DNA of 64,000 bases, from NCBI GenBank assembly GCA_050008575.1, contig JBEKMJ010000042.1, positions 3,262-67,261 of the forward strand, written 5' to 3'. The DNA is from Bog-159 sp050008575. Its GTDB lineage: Bacteria > Acidobacteriota > Terriglobia > Bryobacterales > Bryobacteraceae. The translations under genes were made by a program, and so were the position numbers. Under the pieces are notes generated by a model. It saw nothing but the letters and a program-made list of their open reading frames with translations. It searched no databases and had not been told where the DNA came from. Below, piece after piece: positions 24,930-32,979 of this stretch; position 1 is the stretch's first letter; each line of letters opens with the position of its first letter.

Positions 24930-26552
24930 ATGAGTTTCTTTGACAAACTGCGTAGACAGAAGCTGCTGTCTTTCACGCTGATCCTTTTCACCCTGGCCAT
25001 CGGTATCGTAATCGGCACCTTGGTGAACACCGGCGCCAAGGCCGCCAAGGACAACACCGCGGCGCCCGGGGCGACCCCTCTCGTCATTCCCAATCCGGTG
25101 CAGTTGCAGAACTCATTTGCCGGCATCGCCAAGCAAGTGGAGCCGTCGGTGGTCAATATCTCGACCACCTATCTGCCTAAGGCGCCGGTGCGCGGCCACC
25201 GCCGCGCCGCTCCCCAGCAGCAACAGCCCGATCAGGGCGACGAGGAGGATCAGCCCGAGCAGGGCCAGGGCGATCAAGGCAACATGGAAGATTTCTTCCA
25301 GCGGTTCTTCAGCAACCCGTTTGGCGGCAATATGCCGCAAATGCAGCACCAGACCAACGCCCTGGGTTCCGGCGTGGTGGTGGACAAAGCGGGCTACATT
25401 CTGACCAACAATCACGTGGTGGACAAGGCCGACCGCATTCAAGTGAAGTTCATGGGCGACAGCACCGAATATGACGCCAAGGTAGTCGGCGTGGACGCGC
25501 CCACCGACCTGGCGGTGATTCGCGTGGAAGGCAAAAGCGGCCTGGCGCCGGCGCAAATCGGCAATTCCGATGCGGTGCAAGTGGGCGATTGGGCGATGGC
25601 GATCGGCTCACCGTTCGGTTTTCAAGCTACCGTCACGCTCGGCATTATCAGCGCCAAGGAGCGCGACGTCGATCCGCTGCAGCAGTTCCAGCATTTTCTG
25701 CAGACCGACGCCGCCATCAATCCCGGCAACAGCGGCGGTCCGCTGCTGAATATCGCCGGCCAGGTGATCGGCATTAACACGGCCATCGCATCCCGATCGG
25801 GCGGTTATCAGGGCATCGGCTTCGCGCTGCCTATCAACGAGGCGGTGAAGGTTTATAACGACATTATCAAGAACGGGAAGGTGGTGCGCGGCTCCATCGG
25901 CATCGGCTTCACGCAGTCCGATACGCCGAAGGCCGAGGCGCTGCTGAAATCGAATGGCGCCAAGGATGGCGTGTTCGTCGAGTCGGTGGCGCCGGGCGGT
26001 CCGGCGGAGAAGGCCGGCCTCAAAGAGGGCGACATCATCGTGGCGGTGAACGGGAAATCCACGCGCACCGGCGGCGAGTTGGTGGAGCGGGTGACCAGCA
26101 CGCCGATCGGCACGACGGTGACGATCACCGTTTTGCGCGAACGCCAGAAGCAGGATTTCAAGGTGGTGGTGGCCGACTTGGCCAAGGTCTTCCCGGACCG
26201 TTTCGGAAACGGCAAGGAGGAAGAGGCCGGTCCGGCGGAAAACGCGCAGGCCCTGTTTGGGATCAACATCGAAAACCTGACGGATGCGCGCCGCGACAAC
26301 ATGGGCATCAAGCAGCACGGTGTGCTGATCGCCTCGGTGGAGCAGAGCACGTTCGCGGAGGACATCGGCATGCGGAAGGGCGACGTGATCGTGGAGATCA
26401 ACCGGCAGCCGGTGCATTCCACCGATGACGTGACGCGTATCCAGAAGACGCTGAAGCCGGGCGACGCGGTGGCTTTCCGGGTGTTGCGGCAAACCAGCCG
26501 CACGGAATGGACTCCGCTGTTCCTGGCCGGCTCGCTGCCGAACCATCCTTAA
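24930..26552 (+). CDS. HtrA/DegP-family serine protease, membrane-anchored, two PDZ domains
   Basis: A periplasmic quality-control protease that degrades misfolded envelope proteins. An uncleaved-looking N-terminal helix (LLSFTLILFTLAIGIVIGTL) anchors it. A Gln/Asp-rich linker (about 95-115) precedes a trypsin-like domain with triad H162 (LTNNHVVD), D193 (DAPTDLAV) and S268 (NPGNSGGPL). PDZ1 (about 300-400, GDIIVAVNGKSTRTGGEL) and PDZ2 (about 440-535, GDVIVEINRQPVHSTDDV) follow. Length (540 aa) is normal for the two-PDZ class. AAGGAG lies 12 bases before the ATG, somewhat far. It is followed after 11 bases by a peptidoglycan-binding protein gene, probably in the same transcript. The long inverted repeat upstream is a candidate control site. 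Confidence 0.95.
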   Translation: MSFFDKLRRQKLLSFTLILFTLAIGIVIGTLVNTGAKAAKDNTAAPGATPLVIPNPVQLQNSFAGIAKQVEPSVVNISTTYLPKAPVRGHRRAAPQQQQPDQGDEEDQPEQGQGDQGNMEDFFQRFFSNPFGGNMPQMQHQTNALGSGVVVDKAGYILTNNHVVDKADRIQVKFMGDSTEYDAKVVGVDAPTDLAVIRVEGKSGLAPAQIGNSDAVQVGDWAMAIGSPFGFQATVTLGIISAKERDVDPLQQFQHFLQTDAAINPGNSGGPLLNIAGQVIGINTAIASRSGGYQGIGFALPINEAVKVYNDIIKNGKVVRGSIGIGFTQSDTPKAEALLKSNGAKDGVFVESVAPGGPAEKAGLKEGDIIVAVNGKSTRTGGELVERVTSTPIGTTVTITVLRERQKQDFKVVVADLAKVFPDRFGNGKEEEAGPAENAQALFGINIENLTDARRDNMGIKQHGVLIASVEQSTFAEDIGMRKGDVIVEINRQPVHSTDDVTRIQKTLKPGDAVAFRVLRQTSRTEWTPLFLAGSLPNHP

Positions 26553-26563
26553 ACGGAGCACCA

Positions 26564-27031
26564 TTGCACCTACGAAACGCTATCGCGGTAGTGGCTGTCT
26601 GGCTCGCCTGCGCGGCGGGTATGCGGGCGGTCACTACCTCTAAGAAAGCCTCCACGCAGCACAAGACCACGGCTGCGCCGGCGGCGTCGAAGAAAACGGC
26701 CGCGGCGCGCGGCACTCAAGGTAAGGCCAAGCACAAGCCGTCCACCCACACGGCGCAAAAGGGGCAAAAGACTACGGTGCATTCGACGCACGCCGCGCGA
26801 CCGGCTCCCGCAAAGTGGCATCCGGGACAGACGGCGCCAACGGCCGACCGCTACAAGGAAATCCAGGAAGCGCTGGCCAAGAAGGGCTACCTGCACGGCG
26901 AGGCGGACGGTGTGTGGAACCAGGATTCGGCCGATGCGCTACGCCATTTTCAGCAGGATCAAAACTTGCAAGCCAGCGGCAAGCTGGACTCGCTTTCGAT
27001 CATCGCGCTGGGGCTGGGGCCGAAGTACTGA
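26564..27031 (+). CDS. Peptidoglycan-binding domain protein with signal peptide and Lys/Ala/Thr-rich linker
   Basis: Start chosen as TTG 26564, six bases after GGAG and 11 bases after the htrA stop; the longer frame overlaps htrA. An N-terminal hydrophobic segment (AIAVVAVWLACAAGMRAV) is a signal peptide or anchor. Residues of about 25-85 form a basic linker rich in Lys, Thr, Ala and His. The C-terminal 55 residues are a PG_binding_1 domain (RYKEIQEALAKKGYLHGEAD, GVWNQDSADALRHFQ). No catalytic domain is present, so it probably attaches to peptidoglycan as an envelope structural or accessory protein acting near HtrA. Confidence 0.8.
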   Translation: MHLRNAIAVVAVWLACAAGMRAVTTSKKASTQHKTTAAPAASKKTAAARGTQGKAKHKPSTHTAQKGQKTTVHSTHAARPAPAKWHPGQTAPTADRYKEIQEALAKKGYLHGEADGVWNQDSADALRHFQQDQNLQASGKLDSLSIIALGLGPKY

Positions 27032-27054
27032 GCCAGGCAAATTTGAACAAGATT

Positions 27055-27138
27055 GTGGGGCAGGCTCGAGAACCCACTGCGAACCGCGGGGCGGGGGCGG
27101 GTCTGGAGACCCGCTGCAAACGTAGACGCCTGCCCCAC
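27055..27138. repeat. Modular hairpin repeat R10
   Basis: Opens with GTGGGGCAGGCTCG and closes with GCCTGCCCCAC, enclosing GCGGGTCTGGAGACCCGC and diverged partners. It lies 23 bp after the peptidoglycan-binding protein gene. Confidence 0.75.
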
Positions 27139-27267
27139 CTGGCATCGCAGTTTGCCGGAAATGGAAACTAATTAATTAGGCGCCTTCAGCGGTGCTCGGA
27201 TCCGGCCGGGCGGGGGGTTGCGGCATTTCATCGGGCGGCCGGTATGTAGACGATCCGGTTGGCCACC

Positions 27268-27318
27268 GCCGGCATGGGCGGCCTGAGAGGCCGCCGGCAG
27301 GCCATGGGCCTGCGCCAC
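27268..27318. repeat. Modular hairpin repeat R11
   Basis: GGCGGCCTGAGAGGCCGCC and CAGGCCATGGGCCTG, ending GCGCCAC. It is next to the 3' end of the JAMM-like gene. The stretch between R10 and R11 (27139-27267) shows nothing recognisable. Confidence 0.7.
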
Positions 27319-27341
27319 GAAGCGAGCGCGGTTCGTTTTAG

Positions 27342-28475
27342 TTAGCGCGGGTTGCCGAGAGAGGCCCGAATCGATTGCGCCACACTCCCGCCGTCCGCCC
27401 CGAATACCTCGAGCCTGACCTGGATATCGTCACTGCCCGGCGTGAAGAGGCGGCTGCCGCGCGCCAGATCGGCCGTGTCGAGATCCAGGTCTTTTTGGAT
27501 TCTTCCGTCGCGGATGGATAGCGTGGCGCGGCGTGCGGCGAGGATGTCGCGCGCGTGGCGGTTCCAGGTCACCAGCAGGTCCGGGGGATTCCGCTCGACC
27601 TGCAAGCCCAGCCTGGAAGCCGCGGGTGTGCCGGCCGCCTCTTCGCGCGGCGGGCGCGGCGCACCGAGGTAGGTGACCACCGATATGACGAGGGCCGCAG
27701 TGGCCATCAGCATGGTGGCGGCTCTGAGCAGGAGGCCCAGCCAGACGCGGGGCGGCTTGCCGGATGACGCGGGCGGGACGGATTCCGAGGCGGGAGCGCT
27801 AAACGGCTCCGGCAGAGCCTCTTTCCGGAACGACTCCGCCAGATCCGCGGGCAATTCGCCGTTCAAATCGCCGTGCCGGCCTTCGCCGAGGCCGTCCGGC
27901 TCATCGGGGATGTTGGGCACATCGCCGGCCACGCTCCGATCGGCGGTGCGCGCCAGGGCCACCTCCAGAGAACTGAATTCCGGCTGGATGCGCCCGTCCT
28001 CCCAAAAGAAGAAGCCAGCCGTGCAGGCCTTATTGCCCGCGACGGTTTTAACTAGCAAAAGCACGCTGGCCGGCGTCTCGAAGTAACTCTCGATGGTCCG
28101 CAGATCGGCGGGCGACAGGGACATGCCCTCACGCATGTGGCTGCGGTAATACCCGAGCGCGGATGGCGCGCCGGGCGATTCGCATCCCGCCAGCGCAGTC
28201 CGCAGCAGCGCAGCCTCCAGCTTGAGGGTATCTTCGTCCGATAGATCGTAGTATAGTCCGCCGCGGTAAGAACACGGCACCGGCAGGAAGTCGTCGATGA
28301 AGGCAACCGGTTTTCCGCGATCCTCTTCCGCGCGGCCCAGCAGGATCCCGCCGACTTCTTTTCCGCTCCGCAGGACCTCGGCCTGCAGGCGGTCGACCAT
28401 GCCGGCGTGCATGTATATGCGGATGCCCTTATCCGTTTCCTCCCAATGATAGTAGTCCGCCAGAGACCCGGTCAT
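27342..28475 (-). CDS. JAMM/MPN-like domain membrane protein with altered metal motif
   Basis: The N-terminal 150 residues resemble the JAB/MPN metalloprotease fold. E40 sits in GKEVGGILLGR, the usual catalytic glutamate context, and YYRSHMREGMSLSPAD occupies the HxHx7SxxD position. H113, S121 and D124 are conserved but the first histidine is Arg111, so one zinc ligand is missing. A linker with acidic residues follows, then one transmembrane helix near 252-274 (LLRAATMLMATAALVISVVT) and a C-terminal beta domain of about 90 residues. Topology suggests the MPN-like part is cytoplasmic. It may be a binding module rather than a deubiquitinase-like peptidase. It stands alone between hairpin repeats; no partner is apparent. 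Confidence 0.6.
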   Translation of the reverse strand: MTGSLADYYHWEETDKGIRIYMHAGMVDRLQAEVLRSGKEVGGILLGRAEEDRGKPVAFIDDFLPVPCSYRGGLYYDLSDEDTLKLEAALLRTALAGCESPGAPSALGYYRSHMREGMSLSPADLRTIESYFETPASVLLLVKTVAGNKACTAGFFFWEDGRIQPEFSSLEVALARTADRSVAGDVPNIPDEPDGLGEGRHGDLNGELPADLAESFRKEALPEPFSAPASESVPPASSGKPPRVWLGLLLRAATMLMATAALVISVVTYLGAPRPPREEAAGTPAASRLGLQVERNPPDLLVTWNRHARDILAARRATLSIRDGRIQKDLDLDTADLARGSRLFTPGSDDIQVRLEVFGADGGSVAQSIRASLGNPR

Positions 28476-28643
28476 GCGGTGAGTTTCTCAGTAATCGCCG
28501 CCAAAAGCAAGATTATCCATGGCGCTGCGCGGCCGGCGTAACGCGGCGCACTTTTTCAATTCGAGCGAAAGACGTGGCCGGGCTTAAGCGCCGCGTTGGC
28601 GAGCTACGCTCGCTTCTTAATTTTCCACATTCGGTGCGCCGTG

Positions 28644-28786
28644 GTGGGGCAGGACTCCAGTCCTGCGCGGGTTCTCCAGAACCCGCTCCTGGCGAGCGTA
28701 ACTCGCCCTCGGGCGGGTCTGGAGACCCGCCGCAGGCGTAGACGCCTGCCCCACCAAAGCCCCGCGCGGAATAAATCCCGCCCCCC
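28644..28786. repeat. Modular hairpin repeat R12
   Basis: GTGGGGC boundary, then CAGGACTCCAGTCCTG, GCGGGTCTGGAGACCCGC, GCAGGCGTAGACGCCTGC, CCCCAC and GCGGAATAAATCCCGC. It lies at the 3' end of the region 3 operon. The rest of the 28476-28789 interval holds no gene. Confidence 0.8.
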
Positions 28787-28789
28787 AAA

Positions 28790-29959
28790 TTATGTCAGGA
28801 GACGCGCTCTGGCGGTGTGCGCCACGCGGCGCAGCCCGGCTGAAATCCGCAGGCTCCAGTGCGCCGCGACGCTGGCCGGACGCCGGTCGAAGAAGCGCAG
28901 CGTGGCGTTCTCGCGCGCACGGTCGGCCCACTGCGTCTTGTAGGATTCGTCGCCGCGTAAAAAATCGAAGGTGGCGTGTCCGGCGGCAATGGTCCGCTCG
29001 ATGGCGTTGCCGATCAGCACCTGTCCGAGACCGTACCGGACCCAACCGGGATGCATCCCGCACTGATAAAACTGAAACGTTTGGCCGACAGAGAAGCCGT
29101 AGAGCGCAGCCACGGAGGCGCCGCCGGCGGTGAGCACGAACAGCCGGACGAACCCTTGCGCAGCCAGCGTCTGCATGGCCTCGGCATGAAACTCGGGGAC
29201 GCCCGGCGCCAGGAACGCGCTATCCGCCGCGCGTTGTGCGAACCGCATGCGGTGCAATGCAATCAACTCGGGGAAGCGCCTTTGCAAATCGGCGGCGCCG
29301 GAGACGGCGATGCATTCCGCCTGGTGTTCGCGTTGCAGAGCGCGCCACCGGCGCCGGTAATTGGCCCGCAGTCCCGTGCCGACTCCCGCCAGGTATTTCT
29401 CGAAGCTTACCGGCAGCGGAATGTAGCGGCAGACTCGCCGGTTTGTCTCGAAGACGCGCATGCCGCGACCTACTAACTCAGCGGACAGCGCGGCCATCCA
29501 GGGCGAATCCGCAGCGTCGGACAATTCGATATAGTCCCAACAACGGCGATGCGCGAACAGCACCCGCGCGATCTCTTCCACCGCCGCCGCCGCGAAGCGG
29601 GCGTCTACCAGAACGTTCAGATAGTCCGACCCTACGCGCTGGTCGGCCAGAAACCCCAGGCGGCGCGCGCCCAGTCCCGCGGAGGAACGCGCAATGTAGA
29701 AAGGCGCTACGGCCACCAGCCGCCCGGCCGCACCGCGCACCGCAATCACCGCCAGTTGGCCTTTGCCGAAGTGCTTCCACCAGGTGGACATCCAGCCGAA
29801 GCTCAGGAAGACGTTCTGAGGATCGGCGCGCTGAAACAGATCGTCCCATTCCGCGCCGAGCTGGCTGAACTCGGCGGCAGTGGCGATCCACGCGGCACGC
29901 AGCAGTGCAGGGCTTCCGGACTGTTGTTGCGCAGAGAGTTCCTCGCACAGCGACTGCAT
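28790..29959 (-). CDS. FemAB/BcsL-type GNAT acyltransferase
   Basis: A cytoplasmic protein of 389 aa of the acetyltransferase class often found in polysaccharide clusters (PF13480-type, CelD/BcsL). Two GNAT folds are suggested. The N-terminal half has EWDDLFQRADPQNVFLSFGW and APFYIARSSAGLGARRLGFL. The C-terminal half has the diagnostic RANYRRRWRALQREH, VAALYGFSVGQTFQFYQCGM and TFDFLRGDESYKTQWADR. Such enzymes N- or O-acylate sugar or amino acid precursors. It is the last gene of the region 3 operon, three bases after the fusion gene, and ends right at hairpin R12. A second member sits five genes upstream in transcription order terms of this operon (33798-34907), so two different acylations may occur. 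Confidence 0.8.
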   Translation of the reverse strand: MQSLCEELSAQQQSGSPALLRAAWIATAAEFSQLGAEWDDLFQRADPQNVFLSFGWMSTWWKHFGKGQLAVIAVRGAAGRLVAVAPFYIARSSAGLGARRLGFLADQRVGSDYLNVLVDARFAAAAVEEIARVLFAHRRCWDYIELSDAADSPWMAALSAELVGRGMRVFETNRRVCRYIPLPVSFEKYLAGVGTGLRANYRRRWRALQREHQAECIAVSGAADLQRRFPELIALHRMRFAQRAADSAFLAPGVPEFHAEAMQTLAAQGFVRLFVLTAGGASVAALYGFSVGQTFQFYQCGMHPGWVRYGLGQVLIGNAIERTIAAGHATFDFLRGDESYKTQWADRARENATLRFFDRRPASVAAHWSLRISAGLRRVAHTARARLLT

Positions 29960-29962
29960 GGT

Positions 29963-32770
29963 TCAAAGCCTCCGCCAGCGCAGCGCGCTGAAAATCCGCT
30001 CCACGGGATGCCGGTCGGGCACCTGCAACAACTCGTCCAGCAGCGAGGCCGCCTTCACGCCGCCCCACGGTGCGGCGTCATCCGGGCTGTGTCCGGCGGC
30101 GAGGCACAACTCCATGGCCGCCTCCAACAGGCCCGCTTGCAGCGGACGGCTGGTCCGCCGGCACTGTCCGCGCGCAATCAGTTCGCGGACTTCGCGCGAA
30201 GCGTTGGCCGGCGCATAAGCGATATCCGCGGTGCGCAGCATGTCCACGTCCGGCGCGGAATCGCCAATAGCCGCCACAGGCTCGCCGGAGCAGCCCAGGT
30301 AGGCCTGCACACTCGCCAACGCCTGCCCTTTGCCCGCGCCCTTCTGAACGACATAAGTGTCCGCCGGGCTCTGCACGTAGGTCAGGCGGTCATAGCCGCC
30401 GCGTGCAAGAGCCGCCTGGACCTGCGCGGTTGCGAGCGGCCGCATGTATCCGTCTTGAAAGCGATATGCGCGGATCGAATAGCGATTCTCGGGGTCGACA
30501 AAAGCCCCGGGCAGACGCTGGATCTCTTCGCGCAGCGCTTCGATTTGGGCGGCCGCGTCCGCATCGATCAACGGCACTTCCCACTCCCGTATGGCATCCC
30601 AGAAGACGCTGCCCAATTCGGCGACGCCGCCCGGCAGCCGGTAGGCGCGGCAGTACTCGCGCACGTGCTCCAGGCTGCGCGCAGTGTTCAGAACCACCGA
30701 GAACCGGTTGCGCCGGAAGAGTTGCAATGCCCGGACTCCGCACGGCGTAGTGTGCGGAAACCCCAGCAAGCCCCAATCCAGCACGCCATCCAGATCCAGG
30801 AAACAGAGCCGCCGGTCCCAGGCATCGGGCGGCGGGCCCAACGTGCGGCCGCAATAACGCGCCAGGTGAAAAGCCGCGAAGCTGCGCGTGGCGACGAACT
30901 GCCGGTTCCACCGCTCGCGGCGATCGGCGCCGGGCTTGCGGGCGAGCCAGTATTTCGCGGCGCGCAGGGCGTTCATGGCGTACAGAATCTTGTACAGCGG
31001 CAGGCGCTCGTGGATGCCGGTATCCGCGGTCCCGGCAAGGTATGTTTCGAGGAGGGTTTGCTCGGCATCGGGCGGAAGCTGAAATTCAAAGATGGCCGAG
31101 GCCAGGTCCCAGGCGGGGTCTACGATGTCCGGCTCGCCGCCGCCGAAATTGTGATGTTCGAAGTCGGTCTTCAGCAGCTTGCCGCCGCAGCGCAGCCAGT
31201 CCGCCGGTTTCATGCGGCCATCCACCAGGGTAGGGTTCGGGGCGAGGTAATCCCGCAGCCGGCGCCGGATGGCGCGCTTCTTGAGAGGTCCCCAGTGCGG
31301 GCCGTAGACGCGGCTGAGAGTGGCTGCCAGATCGTCCCAACCGCACCAGCGATATCCGGGGCTCGAAAACGCGGGATCTTCGCGCAACCCGAGCGTGCGT
31401 ACGCGCTGCGCGACATAAGTGGCCAACACAACCGGTTCTTCGTCGCGCGTGGTGAGGGGCTCGCCCTCGGCATATTCAGAGTAGAGGATGCCGTCGCGGA
31501 GGCGGAGCGGCCGCGGGACCAATCCCTCCAACGCCCCGCCGGCCAGCCAGGCGTGGTACCCCAGCCAGCCCCAGCCCACGCTCTTGGCCATCACGCGCCC
31601 GCTGCCCGATTCGAGCACCCGCTTGAGCCGCACCTGGAACCCATCGGAGTAGTGCGCCGCGAGCTCGGCGTTCCGTGCGGCGGCAGCACCGCTTTCGCCG
31701 CAGCCCGCGGAGTCCAGCAGCCGCGCCTTGTAGCGGTCCCCAGGAGGCAACGTGTACAGACGCACGCCGCGGGCGGTTTCATCGGCGACGGCGAAGTTGG
31801 GAATGGAAGGATGGCCGGGAAGCGCGACGAGCATGTCGCTCGATTCCGCGCCCAAGCCGCGCAGTGCGTCCAGCAACAGGCGCAGCGTGTGGCCCGAGTT
31901 CGGGTGATCGTCGACAATCAACAATTGCGCGCGGGCGCGAAGGGCTGTGGAGATCGCGCGGGACTCGGCGCGCGACAGGCCGTTCTTAGGACGCACGGTG
32001 AGCCAGGCGACGCGTGTGTAGCCGAGGGCACGCAGACGGGCCGCCGCGAGCGGCGCGAAATAAGCTCCGGCCGTGCGCGGGCCCAAAATAGTAATCGGCC
32101 GGTCTTTTTCGGGCATCGCGGGCAGGCAGAGGCGCACCATCGCGCAGACATCCTGGTGCGTGAGATCCTGGCAGCGGAACGCCTCCGGAATTCGCATGCG
32201 CTGTTGCTGGAAGGCTTCGCCGAGCGCGCCGGGCGCGCCCGCGAGCAACCGTTGCGCCTGTTCGCAGAACCGCGCCTCGGCGCCGAGCAGGAGTTCACAG
32301 GCGGCGTCCACGCACCCGGTCCATTGGTGGCGCCACGCGGCCGCGTGCGCCGTTGCCGCATGCGATCGCCATGCAGGCGGCGCGTTCAGCACGGATTCAG
32401 CCACGGCCACAGCCGTCCGCGCAGCGGGGAATCGGCGCGCCACGGCAGCCAGACTCCAGGGCCGGGCAGACAAATAATCGTCGAGCGTGCAGGCGATGGC
32501 GCAGGCGAACAGATACAGATTGATGCGGCGCTCTTCCCCCTGCCATCCCGCCGAGCCATCCGCCCGATACCTTTCGATCTCCGTGCCGAGGTGCTGCAGA
32601 AGATCCTGCAAACGCAGCATGGGATTGAGACACCACCGGTAGCCTTCGAAGAAGCGATCTTCGGCCGTCGTGCGATCGAGCGCCGCGACTTGTGGGATTC
32701 CGGTAGCCAAACTCGTAACCAGGCTAGTAAATCGTCCAGTTATTTCTTTATGGATCGATGTTGCGGCCAA
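29963..32770 (-). CDS. Phosphoribosyltransferase / APH-like kinase / HAD phosphatase fusion protein
   Basis: Three enzyme-like domains in one chain of about 935 residues (numbering from TTG 32770). An N-terminal helical part of unknown function is followed by a PRTase domain at about 220-350 with the PRPP loop LLIVDDHPNSGHTLRLLLDA. Next, at about 380-620, is an aminoglycoside-phosphotransferase-like fold with TDFEHHNFG and IVDPAWDLASAIF; the usual HGDxxxxN loop is replaced by VDGRMKPADW. The C-terminal 240 residues are a Cof-type HAD with FLDLDGVLDW, VVLNTARS, KGAGKGQAL and GDSAPDVDML. The set suggests formation and processing of a phosphoribosylated or phosphorylated metabolite in the cytoplasm. 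The start is uncertain: TTG 32770 follows GGAGG by 10 bases, whereas the longest frame starts inside hairpin R13. It sits in a glycan-type operon. Confidence 0.75.
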   Translation of the reverse strand: MAATSIHKEITGRFTSLVTSLATGIPQVAALDRTTAEDRFFEGYRWCLNPMLRLQDLLQHLGTEIERYRADGSAGWQGEERRINLYLFACAIACTLDDYLSARPWSLAAVARRFPAARTAVAVAESVLNAPPAWRSHAATAHAAAWRHQWTGCVDAACELLLGAEARFCEQAQRLLAGAPGALGEAFQQQRMRIPEAFRCQDLTHQDVCAMVRLCLPAMPEKDRPITILGPRTAGAYFAPLAAARLRALGYTRVAWLTVRPKNGLSRAESRAISTALRARAQLLIVDDHPNSGHTLRLLLDALRGLGAESSDMLVALPGHPSIPNFAVADETARGVRLYTLPPGDRYKARLLDSAGCGESGAAAARNAELAAHYSDGFQVRLKRVLESGSGRVMAKSVGWGWLGYHAWLAGGALEGLVPRPLRLRDGILYSEYAEGEPLTTRDEEPVVLATYVAQRVRTLGLREDPAFSSPGYRWCGWDDLAATLSRVYGPHWGPLKKRAIRRRLRDYLAPNPTLVDGRMKPADWLRCGGKLLKTDFEHHNFGGGEPDIVDPAWDLASAIFEFQLPPDAEQTLLETYLAGTADTGIHERLPLYKILYAMNALRAAKYWLARKPGADRRERWNRQFVATRSFAAFHLARYCGRTLGPPPDAWDRRLCFLDLDGVLDWGLLGFPHTTPCGVRALQLFRRNRFSVVLNTARSLEHVREYCRAYRLPGGVAELGSVFWDAIREWEVPLIDADAAAQIEALREEIQRLPGAFVDPENRYSIRAYRFQDGYMRPLATAQVQAALARGGYDRLTYVQSPADTYVVQKGAGKGQALASVQAYLGCSGEPVAAIGDSAPDVDMLRTADIAYAPANASREVRELIARGQCRRTSRPLQAGLLEAAMELCLAAGHSPDDAAPWGGVKAASLLDELLQVPDRHPVERIFSALRWRRL

Positions 32771-32811
32771 CGCGCCATATCCTCCCTGGTTGACAAGTGG
32801 GCATAGCGTTT

Positions 32812-32930
32812 GTGGGGCGGGCAATCCTGATCGCAGCCGGCTTTCAGCCGGCCTTTCCGGCCACGACGTGGCGCGCCGTGAAAGCAGAAGCCGCCTGAAA
32901 GGCGGCTGCGGCCAGGATTGGCCGCCCCAC
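32812..32930. repeat. Modular hairpin repeat R13 (cloverleaf-like)
   Basis: The ends GTGGGGCGGGCAATCCTG and CAGGATTGGCCGCCCCAC pair almost fully, enclosing GCCGGCTTTCAGCCGGC and GCCGCCTGAAAGGCGGC, so the unit can fold as a multibranched structure. It lies inside the region 3 operon between the proline dehydrogenase and fusion genes. It could attenuate distal transcription or set a processing site. Confidence 0.8.
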
Positions 32931-32979
32931 GGTGCAACCGAACCGCCAGTATTCTATAAGGGACTATCCGTACGATGTA

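Noticed and set aside
29963..32770. Assignment of the fusion gene to a tellurite-resistance (Ter) module
   Set aside because: No TerC, TerD, TerB or ATP-grasp gene is nearby; only the PRTase plus HAD combination is reminiscent.
29549..32806. A 1085-codon open frame on the plus strand, antisense to the fusion enzyme gene
   Set aside because: The translation is Arg/Gln/His-rich with no motif, as expected from the complement of GC-rich codons; the minus strand carries clear PRTase and HAD motifs.
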